A stretch of DNA of 64,000 nt from Methylomonas sp. GTDB lineage: Bacteria > Pseudomonadota > Gammaproteobacteria > Methylococcales > Methylomonadaceae. The stretch spans positions 1 to 64,000 of the forward strand of contig PESC01000001.1 in assembly GCA_002929135.1 (NCBI GenBank), written 5' to 3'. Made by a program: the position numbers and the translations under genes. The notes below the pieces were generated by a model that did no database searches, was not told where the DNA came from, and was given only the letters and a program-made list of their open reading frames with translations. Positions 27,946 to 37,545 of this stretch are shown here, piece by piece (the first letter of the stretch is position 1; each line of letters begins with the position of its first letter).

Positions 27946-28578
27946 ATGAATATCCTGATTCGTTCGATGATATTGGTGTTGGCCGTAGGCGCCGCCTGGT
28001 GGATCCGCGAGCAGCTGGATCAGGGGCCGCGCCAGCGGACGGAGGAGCAGCAATGGGTGAAGCTCATCGAGGAACCGCCGCTTCCGGAGCCTGAACCTCC
28101 CCCCGAGCCGGAACCCATGGAGGAACTACCTGAGCCCGAGATTGAAGACGTGGTCGAGGAGCAGCCGGAGGAGGCGGAAGCCGCCGCCGACGAGTCCTTG
28201 GGTGTCGACGAGGAGGGCCAGGGCGCGGGCGACGGCTTTGGTTTGCGCGCCAGGAAGGGGGGTATGGACCTTTTGCTATCGGGCGGTCGCGGTTCTCCTT
28301 TTCATGCTTATGGCGCCACCCTGGCCAACAAACTGCAACGCTACTTGGCCGACGATTCCAATTTGCGCGGGAGAAACTTCATCGTTGTGCTGAACCTGTG
28401 GATCGATTCGGCGGGCAGGATAGAAAGGAGCGCCGTCGTTCAATCCAACTGCAGTCACGACACCGATGAACGCCTGGTTCAAGCGATCACGACCTTTCCC
28501 TACCATGTGGCGGCTCCACCGACCGACATGCCCCAGCCCGTAAGAGTTCGCATTCGATCCAAGCCGGGTATCGGCTAA
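27946..28578 (+). CDS. TonB-like energy transducer, second paralogue
   Basis: N-terminal TM, Pro/Glu-rich region (PPLPEPEPPPEPEPMEELPEPE), DGFGLRARKGGMDLL as in the first paralogue, C-terminal TonB-like domain. Confidence 0.82.
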   Translation: MNILIRSMILVLAVGAAWWIREQLDQGPRQRTEEQQWVKLIEEPPLPEPEPPPEPEPMEELPEPEIEDVVEEQPEEAEAAADESLGVDEEGQGAGDGFGLRARKGGMDLLLSGGRGSPFHAYGATLANKLQRYLADDSNLRGRNFIVVLNLWIDSAGRIERSAVVQSNCSHDTDERLVQAITTFPYHVAAPPTDMPQPVRVRIRSKPGIG

Positions 28579-28644
28579 ATCGGGCAGCCATTGCGTCAAC
28601 CCGTATCGGTCGGGGCCTGTACCGGGGCTTTGGGCCTGAAGACC

Positions 28645-28679
28645 TTCTCGTTCCCACGCTCCGCGTGGGAACGAGGACG
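28645..28679. repeat. Dispersed palindromic repeat copy
   Basis: TTCTCGTTCCCACGCTCCGCGTGGGAACGAG. Confidence 0.85.
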
Positions 28680-28715
28680 AGGAACCTGAATAGTTACGGG
28701 ATTTTTAGGTTGAAC

Positions 28716-29555
28716 CTAACCAAAGCGACCGGTGAGATAATCCTCGGTCTGCTTCTTCTCGGGCTTGATGAACAGATTATTGGTAAGACCAAATTCGATG
28801 AGTTCGCCGAGGTACATGTAGGCCGTGTAGTCCGAAACCCGCACCGCCTGTTGCAGGTTGTGGGTCACGATCAGGATCGTCACCCGTTCCTTGAGATCGC
28901 TGATCAGTTGTTCGATGCTGGCGGTGGCGATGGGATCCAGGGCTGAGGTAGGCTCGTCGAACAGCAATATCTCCGGATCGGTTGCCAGCGCGCGCGCAAT
29001 ACAGACCCGCTGCTGCTGGCCGCCGGACAGGTTGAACGCGGGTTCGTCGAGGCGATCCTTCACTTCGTCCCACAGGGCGGCGCTGCGCAGCGCCTGCTCC
29101 ACGTTTTTCGCTATCCTGCCCCGATTGTGCTCGCCGCGCACGCGCAGCCCGTAGGCGACATTCTCGTAGATCGACTTCGGAAACGGATTCGGTTTCTGGA
29201 ACACCATGCTGATACGCATCCGAACCTCGATGGGGTCTACCGTCGGATCAAGCAAGTTGATCTGATCCGGGTAGAGCATGATCCTGCCCTCGTAGCGATT
29301 GCCGGGGTAAAGATCGTGCATGCGGTTGAAGCAACGCAAAAAGGTCGACTTGCCACAACCGGACGGGCCGATCAAGGCCGTCACCTTGCGCTCGTAGACG
29401 GGCAGATTGGTGTTTTTCAGCGCGTGGAAACCGCCGTAATAAAAATTGAGATTTTGCGCCTCCGCCTTGAGCGTGCCGGTCATTTCCTGCGAGGTCGCCA
29501 CGCTGGGCGGCACATTCAGACGCGCCAGATTGGTCGCCATTTGATCTGTCACCAT
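28716..29555 (-). CDS. pstB: Phosphate ABC transporter ATP-binding protein
   Basis: [71 protein letters not shown]. Confidence 0.97.
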   Translation of the reverse strand: MVTDQMATNLARLNVPPSVATSQEMTGTLKAEAQNLNFYYGGFHALKNTNLPVYERKVTALIGPSGCGKSTFLRCFNRMHDLYPGNRYEGRIMLYPDQINLLDPTVDPIEVRMRISMVFQKPNPFPKSIYENVAYGLRVRGEHNRGRIAKNVEQALRSAALWDEVKDRLDEPAFNLSGGQQQRVCIARALATDPEILLFDEPTSALDPIATASIEQLISDLKERVTILIVTHNLQQAVRVSDYTAYMYLGELIEFGLTNNLFIKPEKKQTEDYLTGRFG

Positions 29556-30469
29556 TTGATCTTTTTCCTGATTTGATAGCGCAGGTAGATGGCGAACCCG
29601 TTCATCAGCAAGGTCATGATCATCAGCACGACGCCCGCGGCCGCCGCATTGACGTGGAACGCCGACTCCGGGCGGGATATCCAGTTGAACATCTGGATCG
29701 GTAGCACCGTGAACGGCGACATCAGCCAGTCGACGCTGAGAAAGGGTGGTTCCGCCGTGATCGGCGGGGGCGGCAGGAAGGCGATGAAGGTGAGCGCCCC
29801 GATGGTGATCAGCGGCGTGGTCTCGCCGATGGCGCGGGCCATGCCGATGATTACGCCGGTCATGATCCCGCCCATCGAATAAGGCAGCAGGTGATCCGAG
29901 ATCATCCGCCAGCGCGTGGCTCCCAGTGCGTAGGCGGCTTCGCGGATATGCACGGGCACGGCGCGCAGCGACTCGCGGGTGGCCACGATGATCATCGGCA
30001 GGATCATCAGGGCGAGTGCGAGGCCAGCGCTGAGGATGGTCTCGCCCAGGCCGAGCATGTGGACGAACAGACCGAGCGCGAGCAGGCCATAAATGATCGA
30101 CGGCACGCCGGCCAGATTGGTGACGTTGAGTTCGATGAGGTTGGTGAGCCAGTTCTTGTCGGCGTACTCTTCCAAATAGATCGCCGCGCCGACACCCAGG
30201 GGGACGGCCGACACCATCGTCACCAGCATCACCACCGCCGAGCCAACCCAGGACGACAAAATGCCGGCCCGTTCGGGATGCCGGGATGGATACGAGGTCA
30301 GAAACGTCCCGTCGAGGCGCTGATAGCCGTCGAGGAAAAGATCGAGGATGGCGGCAAACAGCATTAGTACCGCGATCATGGTGCACACCAGCCCCAGCCG
30401 CGCGAACAGGTGATCGTTCCATTTGTGGCGCGCAATCAGTGCGCGCAGCTCGGCGAGACGCGGATCCAT
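29549..30469 (-). CDS. pstA: Phosphate ABC transporter permease PstA
   Basis: [62 protein letters not shown]. Confidence 0.96.
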   Translation of the reverse strand: MDPRLAELRALIARHKWNDHLFARLGLVCTMIAVLMLFAAILDLFLDGYQRLDGTFLTSYPSRHPERAGILSSWVGSAVVMLVTMVSAVPLGVGAAIYLEEYADKNWLTNLIELNVTNLAGVPSIIYGLLALGLFVHMLGLGETILSAGLALALMILPMIIVATRESLRAVPVHIREAAYALGATRWRMISDHLLPYSMGGIMTGVIIGMARAIGETTPLITIGALTFIAFLPPPPITAEPPFLSVDWLMSPFTVLPIQMFNWISRPESAFHVNAAAAGVVLMIMTLLMNGFAIYLRYQIRKKIKW

Positions 30470-31422
30470 CAGTAGACCTCCCGGAAACGTTTGCGCAGCC
30501 AATGTCCTGCGATGTTGAAGCCCAGCGTCATCAGCGCTAGGGTCAAACCGACCGCGAAGATGCTCTGGTAACCGAGGCTGCCATGCGGCAGGTCGCCCTG
30601 GCTGACCTGGACGATGTAGGCCGTGATGGTCGCCGCCTGCTCCATCGGGTTGAAGGTGAAGTTCGGCTGCAAGCCCGCCGCGATCGCCACCACCATGGTT
30701 TCGCCGACCGCGCGTGACGCCGCCAGCACGTAAGCGGCGACGATGCCCGAGGTTGCTGCGGGCGTGACGACGCGCACCGCCGTCTGCAAGCGCGTGGCCC
30801 CCATGGCGTACGACCCTTCGCGCATGCTCATCGGCACCGCGCGCATCGCGTCCTCGCTGACGGAGGCGACATAGGGCACGATCATCACGCCGATCACCAG
30901 CGCCGGCGCGAGCATGTTGAAGCCGGGTAGTCCGGGCAACAGCGTGTCTTGCAAAAGCGGTGTGAGCAGCAGTAGCGCGAAGTAGCCGAACACCACGCCC
31001 GGCACCGCCTCCAGCAGCTCCAGGATGGGCTTGACGGTCTCGCGCACCCAGTGCGGCGCGAATTCGCTGAGATAGATGGCGGTGATCGTGCCCAGCGGCA
31101 ACGCCACCGCAAGCGCGATCCCGGCCACGGTTACCGTGCCGGACACGAGCGGCAGCACGCCGTAGCGGGGGTTCTCGAACAGCGGCGACCAGACGGTGCC
31201 GGTCAGAAACTCGCGGAGCGAGACCTCCTCGAAGAAGCCCGCCGACTCGTGCACCAGTATCGCTACGATCGCCACCGTGGTCGCGACTGCAACCAGCGCC
31301 AGCAGCAATAGAATCGATTCGATGACTCGTTCCTTGACATGCCGAAAAAGTCTGCGCTTGAAACGCGGCGTAACCACGGTGTCGGCTATGGGCGCGCTAT
31401 GGACGGCATCGATGGGGGACAT
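30469..31422 (-). CDS. pstC: Phosphate ABC transporter permease PstC
   Basis: [61 protein letters not shown]. Confidence 0.95.
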   Translation of the reverse strand: MSPIDAVHSAPIADTVVTPRFKRRLFRHVKERVIESILLLLALVAVATTVAIVAILVHESAGFFEEVSLREFLTGTVWSPLFENPRYGVLPLVSGTVTVAGIALAVALPLGTITAIYLSEFAPHWVRETVKPILELLEAVPGVVFGYFALLLLTPLLQDTLLPGLPGFNMLAPALVIGVMIVPYVASVSEDAMRAVPMSMREGSYAMGATRLQTAVRVVTPAATSGIVAAYVLAASRAVGETMVVAIAAGLQPNFTFNPMEQAATITAYIVQVSQGDLPHGSLGYQSIFAVGLTLALMTLGFNIAGHWLRKRFREVY

Positions 31423-31659
31423 AAAAATGTTGGGTTTCGGATTTCGAGTTTGAGGTTTGAACGACATCACACGTTGAACTGCAAACCGGCCCAAAGAGCT
31501 GGCTACGGGAAAGAGATCGCACTGTTTACCGTGAAAGCGTCGCGTAGCAACTCCTTGAATTTCCCTACCCAGGAACCTTGCGTAGGTGTCAGTACCATTC
31601 GATTCCTAGGCGCAATCCACGGGCCTTGAAGCCGGGCGATATCTTCTGGACGCTGTGTT

Positions 31660-32751
31660 TCACCGCTCGGCTTCCATCTTCATCAGCTTTCCGATCGTGA
31701 GTCCCGCGCCGGTTTCGCCGTCGAAATTGCTACCCAGGCGCAGATTGACCAGCGTTTCGATATTGTAGGCGTAGGCCTTGGCGGGCAAGGGAATGTAGCC
31801 AACCTCCCTGACCAGCTCGTCTGCGTTGTGGTTGAAGAATTCCACGAACTCTCTTACCTCGGGTTTTGCCGCCGACTTGGCGCTGACATAAATGAAGAGC
31901 GGGCGTGACAGCGGATACACTTCACTTTGGACTGTCTGCACGGACGGCGCGACCGCTGGCATGCCCTCCGCCGCAGCGATGGCGACGCTCACGAGCTTGT
32001 CCTTGTTGGCTTCGTAGTAGGCATAGCCGAAATAGGCCAAGCCGTTGATATCCCGATTTACCCCCATGACGAGGATGTTGTCGTCCTCGCTCGGAGTGTA
32101 ATCACCCCGGCTGGATCTCGCCCTGCCGACGACTGTCTCGGTGAAGTATTCGAAGGTGCCGGAATCCGCACCGGGGCCGAACAGATTGAGCGGCTGATCA
32201 GGCCAGGCCGGGTTCACCTGGTTCCAGCGGGTGATCTGGCCCTGCGCGGCCGGTTCCCACATCGTCCTCAGTTCCGCGATGGTCATCGTTTTCGCCCAGG
32301 TATTCCGCGGGTGGATGACGACGGTGATCGCGTCATAGGCGATGGGCATTTCGAGGTAATTCACGCCAGCCGCCTTGCAGTCTTCCATTTCCTGTTTGGT
32401 GATCGGTCGGGAGGCGTTGACGATGTCGAGCTCGTTGCGGCAGAACTTATTGAAGCCGCCGCCGGTGCCCGAAACACCCACCGTTACCCTCACCCTGCCT
32501 CTCCTGGCTTTCTGAAATTCCTCCGCGACCGCTTCGGCGATGGGATAGACCGTGCTCGATCCGTCGATCTTGACGATCTCGCCCCGCGCGTACGCCGGGG
32601 TGGCAAGCACCGCCATAATGGCACCCGCTGCGCATAAATTTTTTAGAAATACGTCGGGCCATCCCCAGTGTTTCTTGTTCCTTGAGGGGGCAAAAACGCA
32701 GAGCAGCGGGTTTTTTGGAGATGGGTTCTGGTGTCGCCTGATACCTGCCAT
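31660..32751 (-). CDS. pstS: Phosphate ABC transporter substrate-binding protein (PstS family)
   Basis: VKIDGSSTVYPIAEAVAEEFQ..VTVGVSGTGGGFNKFC; likely start MAGIRRHQNP at 32751; the longer ORF runs into a palindromic repeat. Confidence 0.93.
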   Translation of the reverse strand: MAGIRRHQNPSPKNPLLCVFAPSRNKKHWGWPDVFLKNLCAAGAIMAVLATPAYARGEIVKIDGSSTVYPIAEAVAEEFQKARRGRVRVTVGVSGTGGGFNKFCRNELDIVNASRPITKQEMEDCKAAGVNYLEMPIAYDAITVVIHPRNTWAKTMTIAELRTMWEPAAQGQITRWNQVNPAWPDQPLNLFGPGADSGTFEYFTETVVGRARSSRGDYTPSEDDNILVMGVNRDINGLAYFGYAYYEANKDKLVSVAIAAAEGMPAVAPSVQTVQSEVYPLSRPLFIYVSAKSAAKPEVREFVEFFNHNADELVREVGYIPLPAKAYAYNIETLVNLRLGSNFDGETGAGLTIGKLMKMEAER

Positions 32752-32801
32752 ATTGCCCTCTGCTCTGTCACTACAAATGGCGTGGAAACTACCGGTGCAA
32801 T

Positions 32802-32819
32802 GTTTCAGCTTCATGACAA
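32802..32819 (-). promoter_or_regulatory. PHO-box-like site upstream of pstS
   Basis: Minus strand TTGTCAT-GAAG-CTGAAAC, 10 nt, TAGTTT. Confidence 0.7.
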
Positions 32820-32863
32820 GGGTTGCCCTGGCCATGGGCTGTTCTAAGGTTGTAAGGCTACGG

Positions 32864-32896
32864 CCTCGTTCCCACGCGGAGCGTGGGAACGAGAGG
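32864..32896. repeat. Dispersed palindromic repeat copy
   Basis: CCTCGTTCCCACGCGGAGCGTGGGAACGAGAGG. Confidence 0.85.
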
Positions 32897-32919
32897 CCCC
32901 TCACTGAGGGAGTCATTCA

Positions 32920-34032
32920 TCAAAAATACGACTGGAGACCGCCCCGACGGCGAACATCGAGCGTGGCGCAGTGGAAGGCGCCGCCGAAGGGCAGGTAGCT
33001 GGTGAAGGCGCAGGGGATGGGTTCGAAGCCGTGGTCCTTGAGGGTTTTAATCAGCAAGGTCTGGGTTTTTTCCACGACGACGCGCTTTTCATCCAGCATC
33101 AGCACGTTGAGGCTGATCCACTTGCTGCACATGGAGAAGAACTTGGCCATCATTTCCGATTCGGCGTAAGGCTCGGGTTCCGGGGCGACGATGATGTCCC
33201 ACGACGACAGTATTTTCGGCAGACGCGTCACATCCACCCATTCCGGGTTGATCAACACCTTGCCGGGGGCCAGTACCATGAAGGTCGAGTCGATGTGCAT
33301 GGGGTCGGGGCAGCGGCTTTCGATTTCATGCAGACGGAAGCCGTCGCCCAGATAGTTCTGCAACCATTCGACGCCCGCGCGGTTGGTCACATTGCTGATC
33401 TGATAAAAGATATCACGACCGCAGCGCAGAAAATCGGCGGCGTCGAATACCGGTTCAAAATTATTGATCTGATAGCGCAGCGGTTCGCCCAGTTTGGGCA
33501 TGACGTAGTCTTGTTCGTAAAGCGCGTCGAGCAGTTGCGGCTTGGGGGCGGATGTCCATTTGGCACCTTGATCGTGGTACTCCTTGAACAAGGTGCGGTA
33601 GGGCAAGCCTTCGAAATAGCGGCAGCGCCAGGGCATGGGGGTTTCGATGATCTCGTCGCCGATGACCAGAAAGCCATCACGCGGGCAGGCAATGCAAAAG
33701 CCGCGCGAACTCCAGTCTGGCGTGGCGTAGCGTTTGGAAAAATTGGTGACATCCGGCCTACGCACCTTGACGCCTTCGGCTTCCAGAATGTGGATGAATT
33801 CGGCCAGCTGTTTTTGCGCCGGTTTGACCAAGGCACTGGGGTAGTGCCAGCCTTGCGCCATGCTCTTGAGAAACCAGGCCAGTGGCTTGGGGATTTTTGT
33901 GGTCAGGGTGAAATGGGCGGGCGGTATGGTGGCGCCTTCGAGTCGGCCGACGATGACCTCTTCAAGCGGATCCCACTCGTTCCAGGAATTGACCGGGCCG
34001 GGTTTTTCGGTTGATTGCGGCAATGTTGTCAT
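32920..34032 (-). CDS. Glycine amidinotransferase-like protein (GATM/CyrA-type amidinotransferase)
   Basis: DPLEEVIVGRLEGA; CPDPMHIDSTFMVLAPGKVLINPE; GGAFHCATLDVRRRGGLQSYF, closely resembling the GATM C-terminal catalytic Cys segment. Confidence 0.9.
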   Translation of the reverse strand: MTTLPQSTEKPGPVNSWNEWDPLEEVIVGRLEGATIPPAHFTLTTKIPKPLAWFLKSMAQGWHYPSALVKPAQKQLAEFIHILEAEGVKVRRPDVTNFSKRYATPDWSSRGFCIACPRDGFLVIGDEIIETPMPWRCRYFEGLPYRTLFKEYHDQGAKWTSAPKPQLLDALYEQDYVMPKLGEPLRYQINNFEPVFDAADFLRCGRDIFYQISNVTNRAGVEWLQNYLGDGFRLHEIESRCPDPMHIDSTFMVLAPGKVLINPEWVDVTRLPKILSSWDIIVAPEPEPYAESEMMAKFFSMCSKWISLNVLMLDEKRVVVEKTQTLLIKTLKDHGFEPIPCAFTSYLPFGGAFHCATLDVRRRGGLQSYF

Positions 34033-34136
34033 GGGTTTTCCTTTTTTAAAAAAAACGGGTAATCATTCAGTACTCGCTGAATTTGCTGGTTGTTCTCGTT
34101 CTCACGCTCTGAATTGGTGTTGGCGTCGGTAGCACC

Positions 34137-34604
34137 TCAGGGCTTTTCCGCTGCCGGATGGTCGGCGAATACCGCGTAATGACCGTTCTTGTCGAAACTG
34201 ACGACTTGATAATCATCCTTGCGGCCACCCATTTCCATGCCGGGGCTGCCCATGGGCATACCGGGGGCGGCCAGGCCGATGACATTGGGTTTTGTTTGCA
34301 GCAGTTTGCGAATGTCGGCAGCTGGGACATGACCTTCGATGACGTAACCGTCGACGATGGCGGTATGGCAGGAACTCAATTCGCCGGGTACGCCGTGTTG
34401 TTTTTTGATGGCATCCATGTCGTCGCTGATGACATCCTTGACGATGAACTGATGCTGTTTGACGTGTTCGATCCATTTGCCGCAACAGCCGCAGGTCGGG
34501 CTACGGTAAACCGTCATTGCCGTCGCGGGCGCGTTGTCTTCGGCGACGGCGGGCAAGGCGGTTGCGATGATGAGCGATGCCAGCAGTGTTTTGATGAGTG
34601 TCAT
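34137..34604 (-). CDS. DUF411 family periplasmic (metal-binding) protein
   Basis: Signal peptide; MTVYRSPTCGCCGKWIEHVKQ; PGELSSCHTAIVDGYVIEGHVPAADI; MGSPGMEMGG. Confidence 0.9.
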   Translation of the reverse strand: MTLIKTLLASLIIATALPAVAEDNAPATAMTVYRSPTCGCCGKWIEHVKQHQFIVKDVISDDMDAIKKQHGVPGELSSCHTAIVDGYVIEGHVPAADIRKLLQTKPNVIGLAAPGMPMGSPGMEMGGRKDDYQVVSFDKNGHYAVFADHPAAEKP

Positions 34605-34687
34605 GTGTGCCTCTTTTTTTGAAAACTGGATTTGGCAGAACCGCATCTACGGACTAAACAGTTATCTGGAATGAGCCGGGATTGAAG

Positions 34688-35602
34688 TCAATTGCCGCAC
34701 ATCGGAAAACCCAAACTTTCACGTCGTGCGTAGTAGGCTTCTGCCACTGCTCGGGCCAGATTGCGCACCCGCAAGATGTAGCGTTGGCGTTCGGTGACGG
34801 AGATGGCGTGGCGGGCGTCCAGCAGATTGAAGGCGTGAGAGGCTTTTAACACCATTTCGTAAGCGGGCAGCGGCAGATTGTTAGCCAGCAGTTGCTGGCA
34901 TTCCGCTTCGAAGGTGTCGAAGCTTTGGAACAGGAATTCGACATTGGCATGTTCGAAATTGAACGCCGACATTTCCACCTCGTTCTGGTGGAACACGTCG
35001 CCGTAAGTGACCACGCCTTGCGGGCCGCGCGTCCATACCAGGTCGAACACCGACTCGACGCCTTGCAGATACATGGCGATGCGCTCCAGACCGTAGGTAA
35101 TCTCGCCGGTAACCGGCTTGCATTCCAGGCCGCCGACTTGCTGGAAGTAAGTGAACTGGGTGACTTCCATGCCATTCAGCCAGACTTCCCAGCCCAGACC
35201 CCAGGCGCCCAGGGTGGGTGATTCCCAGTTGTCCTCGACGAAGCGGATGTCGTGCTCCAGCAAGTCCAGCCCCAGATGGCGCAGCGATCCCAGGTAAAGT
35301 TCCTGAATGGCGTCCGGTGACGGTTTCATCACCACTTGGTATTGGTAGTAATGCTGCAAGCGGTTGGGATTTTCGCCGTAACGCCCGTCGGTGGGGCGGC
35401 GCGAGGGTTGTACATAGGCCGAATTCCAGGGTTCCGGGCCTATGGCACGCAAAAATGTAGCTGGGTGGAACGTACCCGCGCCTACTTCCTGATCCAGGGG
35501 TTGTAACAACACGCAGCCTTGCGCCGACCAGTACTGCTGCAAGGTCAGAATCAGGCCCTGAAAAGTAGAGACATCGTTGTTCGCCGTCACGTCGCAAGCC
35601 AT
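34688..35602 (-). CDS. glyQ: Glycyl-tRNA synthetase alpha subunit
   Basis: [70 protein letters not shown]. Confidence 0.97.
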   Translation of the reverse strand: MACDVTANNDVSTFQGLILTLQQYWSAQGCVLLQPLDQEVGAGTFHPATFLRAIGPEPWNSAYVQPSRRPTDGRYGENPNRLQHYYQYQVVMKPSPDAIQELYLGSLRHLGLDLLEHDIRFVEDNWESPTLGAWGLGWEVWLNGMEVTQFTYFQQVGGLECKPVTGEITYGLERIAMYLQGVESVFDLVWTRGPQGVVTYGDVFHQNEVEMSAFNFEHANVEFLFQSFDTFEAECQQLLANNLPLPAYEMVLKASHAFNLLDARHAISVTERQRYILRVRNLARAVAEAYYARRESLGFPMCGN

Positions 35603-35943
35603 TTTTAGTTGAAAAAATGCGGCGATTATATCGGAAAACCCAAACCAGACATCCGCCCCCGCCAGCGCTGAATTTGTGCAGCGACCTTCGACAGTCGGGG
35701 TGTGCAAGCATGGTTAGGGCGCGATTTTGTTCTCGTATCTGGGCGATGGATATCCGATGGTTTGTAGTGGGCGTGGCTTTCGCGGGCATGGCCCGCTCCT
35801 ACGAACATCGCTGAATGGCTACGCGGGATTTTCAAATTGCAATGGGACGGTCGGGTGTTTTCTGGTTCCTGCGATGCGGGTGAAAAAGAAGTGTGCTCGG
35901 TTAATTGGCCTGTCACAAAGACACTATAGGCTCGTAAGCAAAG

Positions 35944-36011
35944 CCAAGTAGCCATAAACCCGGCAGCAACGGCGGCATTTGCCTGAGTTATTGGTGGCTA
36001 TTTGGTTTTTT
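35944..36011 (+). terminator. Attenuator-like terminator hairpin in 5' leader
   Basis: CCAAGTAGCCA (35944-35954) pairs with TGGCTATTTGG (35995-36005), followed by T6, 48 nt before the next start codon. Confidence 0.5.
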
Positions 36012-36059
36012 AGGCGGGTCATCCCGTTTCCCCAATTGCACTTAACAAGGACTTTGACA

Positions 36060-37529
36060 ATGAAAAAACAACACGCTTTAACGCTGGGTATCGCATTGGC
36101 GCTATCCGGTACGCAAATCGCATCGGCTACAGCTGTAACCGTGCGTTTCGCCGCCTTCAATGCATCGCTGAATCGCAATGCCAGCAGCGATTTGTTGACT
36201 GACATGGCCAATCCAAACAGTGTCGATTTTTCCGTGGCCTATCCTGATTCCGCCTCGATCAGCGGTTTGAGTACGGCGCAAAGACGGGTGTTGCAAGCGC
36301 ACTACGTGGCGGAAACGTTGCAACGCATCAACGCCGACGTGGTGTTGGTCAACGAATTCGATTTCGATTTCAACGGCACCCCTGGTACCCGCAGCACGCC
36401 TTCCGCCCTGGGTTACACCAGCCAGGCGCATCAGCTGTTCAACAACAATTTCCTTAATGTTGCTCGCGGCGGCGGTACGACCGGACGTAGCGAGGTTGCG
36501 GCCATCGATTACGCTTTCGGCTACACCCCTACCACCAACACCGGCTTGCATTCCGGTTTCGATCTGGACAATAACGGTGTCATCGACAGTACCCCCGGCG
36601 ATGGCACCTTTGGCAACGATGCCTTCGGTTTTGGCGAATTTGCCGGCAAATTCGGCTTCACCATTTTTTCCAGATTCGAAATCAAGGCTGTTCGCACGTT
36701 TCAGAATTTTCTGTGGAAAGACATGCCCGGCAATTTGCTGACCAACGACCCGACGGCCAACAATCTGAATGCGTTCTACTCCCAAGCTGAAATGGATGCA
36801 TTTCGGTTGTCGTCGAAGAACCACGTTGACGTCATGCTGGAGATCAACGGGCAAAACGTGCATTTTCTGGCCTCGCATCCCACGCCACCGGTTTTTGACG
36901 GTATTGAAGATCGCAACGGCAAACGCAATTACGACGAAATCCGCTTCTGGAGGGATTACATCAACGGTGCATCCTACATTTATGACGATCAAGGTGGCAC
37001 GGGGGGCTTGGCACCAAATTCGATTTTCGTCATCGCCGGTGACTTGAACGCCGACCCCGTCGATGGCGACAGCTTCAAAGGCTTGATTGGCAACACCGAA
37101 TACAACGCCATTGGCCAATTGCTGAATGATCCACTGGTCAACGCCAGCGTTACACCGGAAAGCGCCGGTGGCACGGCAGCGGCCACCGATCCATCGAACA
37201 ACGGTTCGGCCAACCAAAGCCATATCGGCGATCCTAAATTCGATACCGCCGATTTCAATGACGTTGCACCAGGTAACTTGCGTGTGGATTACGTGCTGCC
37301 TTCCAGTAATATCGAGTTGCTCAACGCCGCCGTATTTTGGCCTACCCATCAAGATCCCAATTTCCCCTTGGTTGGCACCTTCAGGAATCTGAACCTGTTC
37401 GCCAACTTCCCCACTTCAGACCATAAAGCGGTTTATGCCGATGTCAAGATCGTACCGGTGCCGGGCGCGTTATGGTTGTTCGGCACGGCCTTGATCGGCC
37501 TGGCGGCTCAAGCACGTCGCCGAGGCTGA
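36060..37529 (+). CDS. Endonuclease/exonuclease/phosphatase-family exported protein with VPxPA/PEP-CTERM-like sorting signal
   Basis: Signal peptide; NADVVLVNEFDFD, FVIAGDLNADPVDGDS, SDHKAVYADV; C-terminus VPVPGALWLFGTALIGLAAQARRRG. Confidence 0.85.
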   Translation: MKKQHALTLGIALALSGTQIASATAVTVRFAAFNASLNRNASSDLLTDMANPNSVDFSVAYPDSASISGLSTAQRRVLQAHYVAETLQRINADVVLVNEFDFDFNGTPGTRSTPSALGYTSQAHQLFNNNFLNVARGGGTTGRSEVAAIDYAFGYTPTTNTGLHSGFDLDNNGVIDSTPGDGTFGNDAFGFGEFAGKFGFTIFSRFEIKAVRTFQNFLWKDMPGNLLTNDPTANNLNAFYSQAEMDAFRLSSKNHVDVMLEINGQNVHFLASHPTPPVFDGIEDRNGKRNYDEIRFWRDYINGASYIYDDQGGTGGLAPNSIFVIAGDLNADPVDGDSFKGLIGNTEYNAIGQLLNDPLVNASVTPESAGGTAAATDPSNNGSANQSHIGDPKFDTADFNDVAPGNLRVDYVLPSSNIELLNAAVFWPTHQDPNFPLVGTFRNLNLFANFPTSDHKAVYADVKIVPVPGALWLFGTALIGLAAQARRRG

Positions 37530-37545
37530 GCCAACGCCGTGCGCG

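Noticed and set aside
28716-30422. 568-aa ORF as a single protein
   Set aside because: The N-terminal half is an out-of-frame read of pstA; only the C-terminal part (from 29555) is PstB.
35781-35812. Hairpin CGCGGGCATGGCCCGC
   Set aside because: Looks like a common short palindromic repeat; no functional context.
36102-37352. 416-aa - strand ORF
   Set aside because: Antisense to the exported nuclease-like protein; shadow composition.
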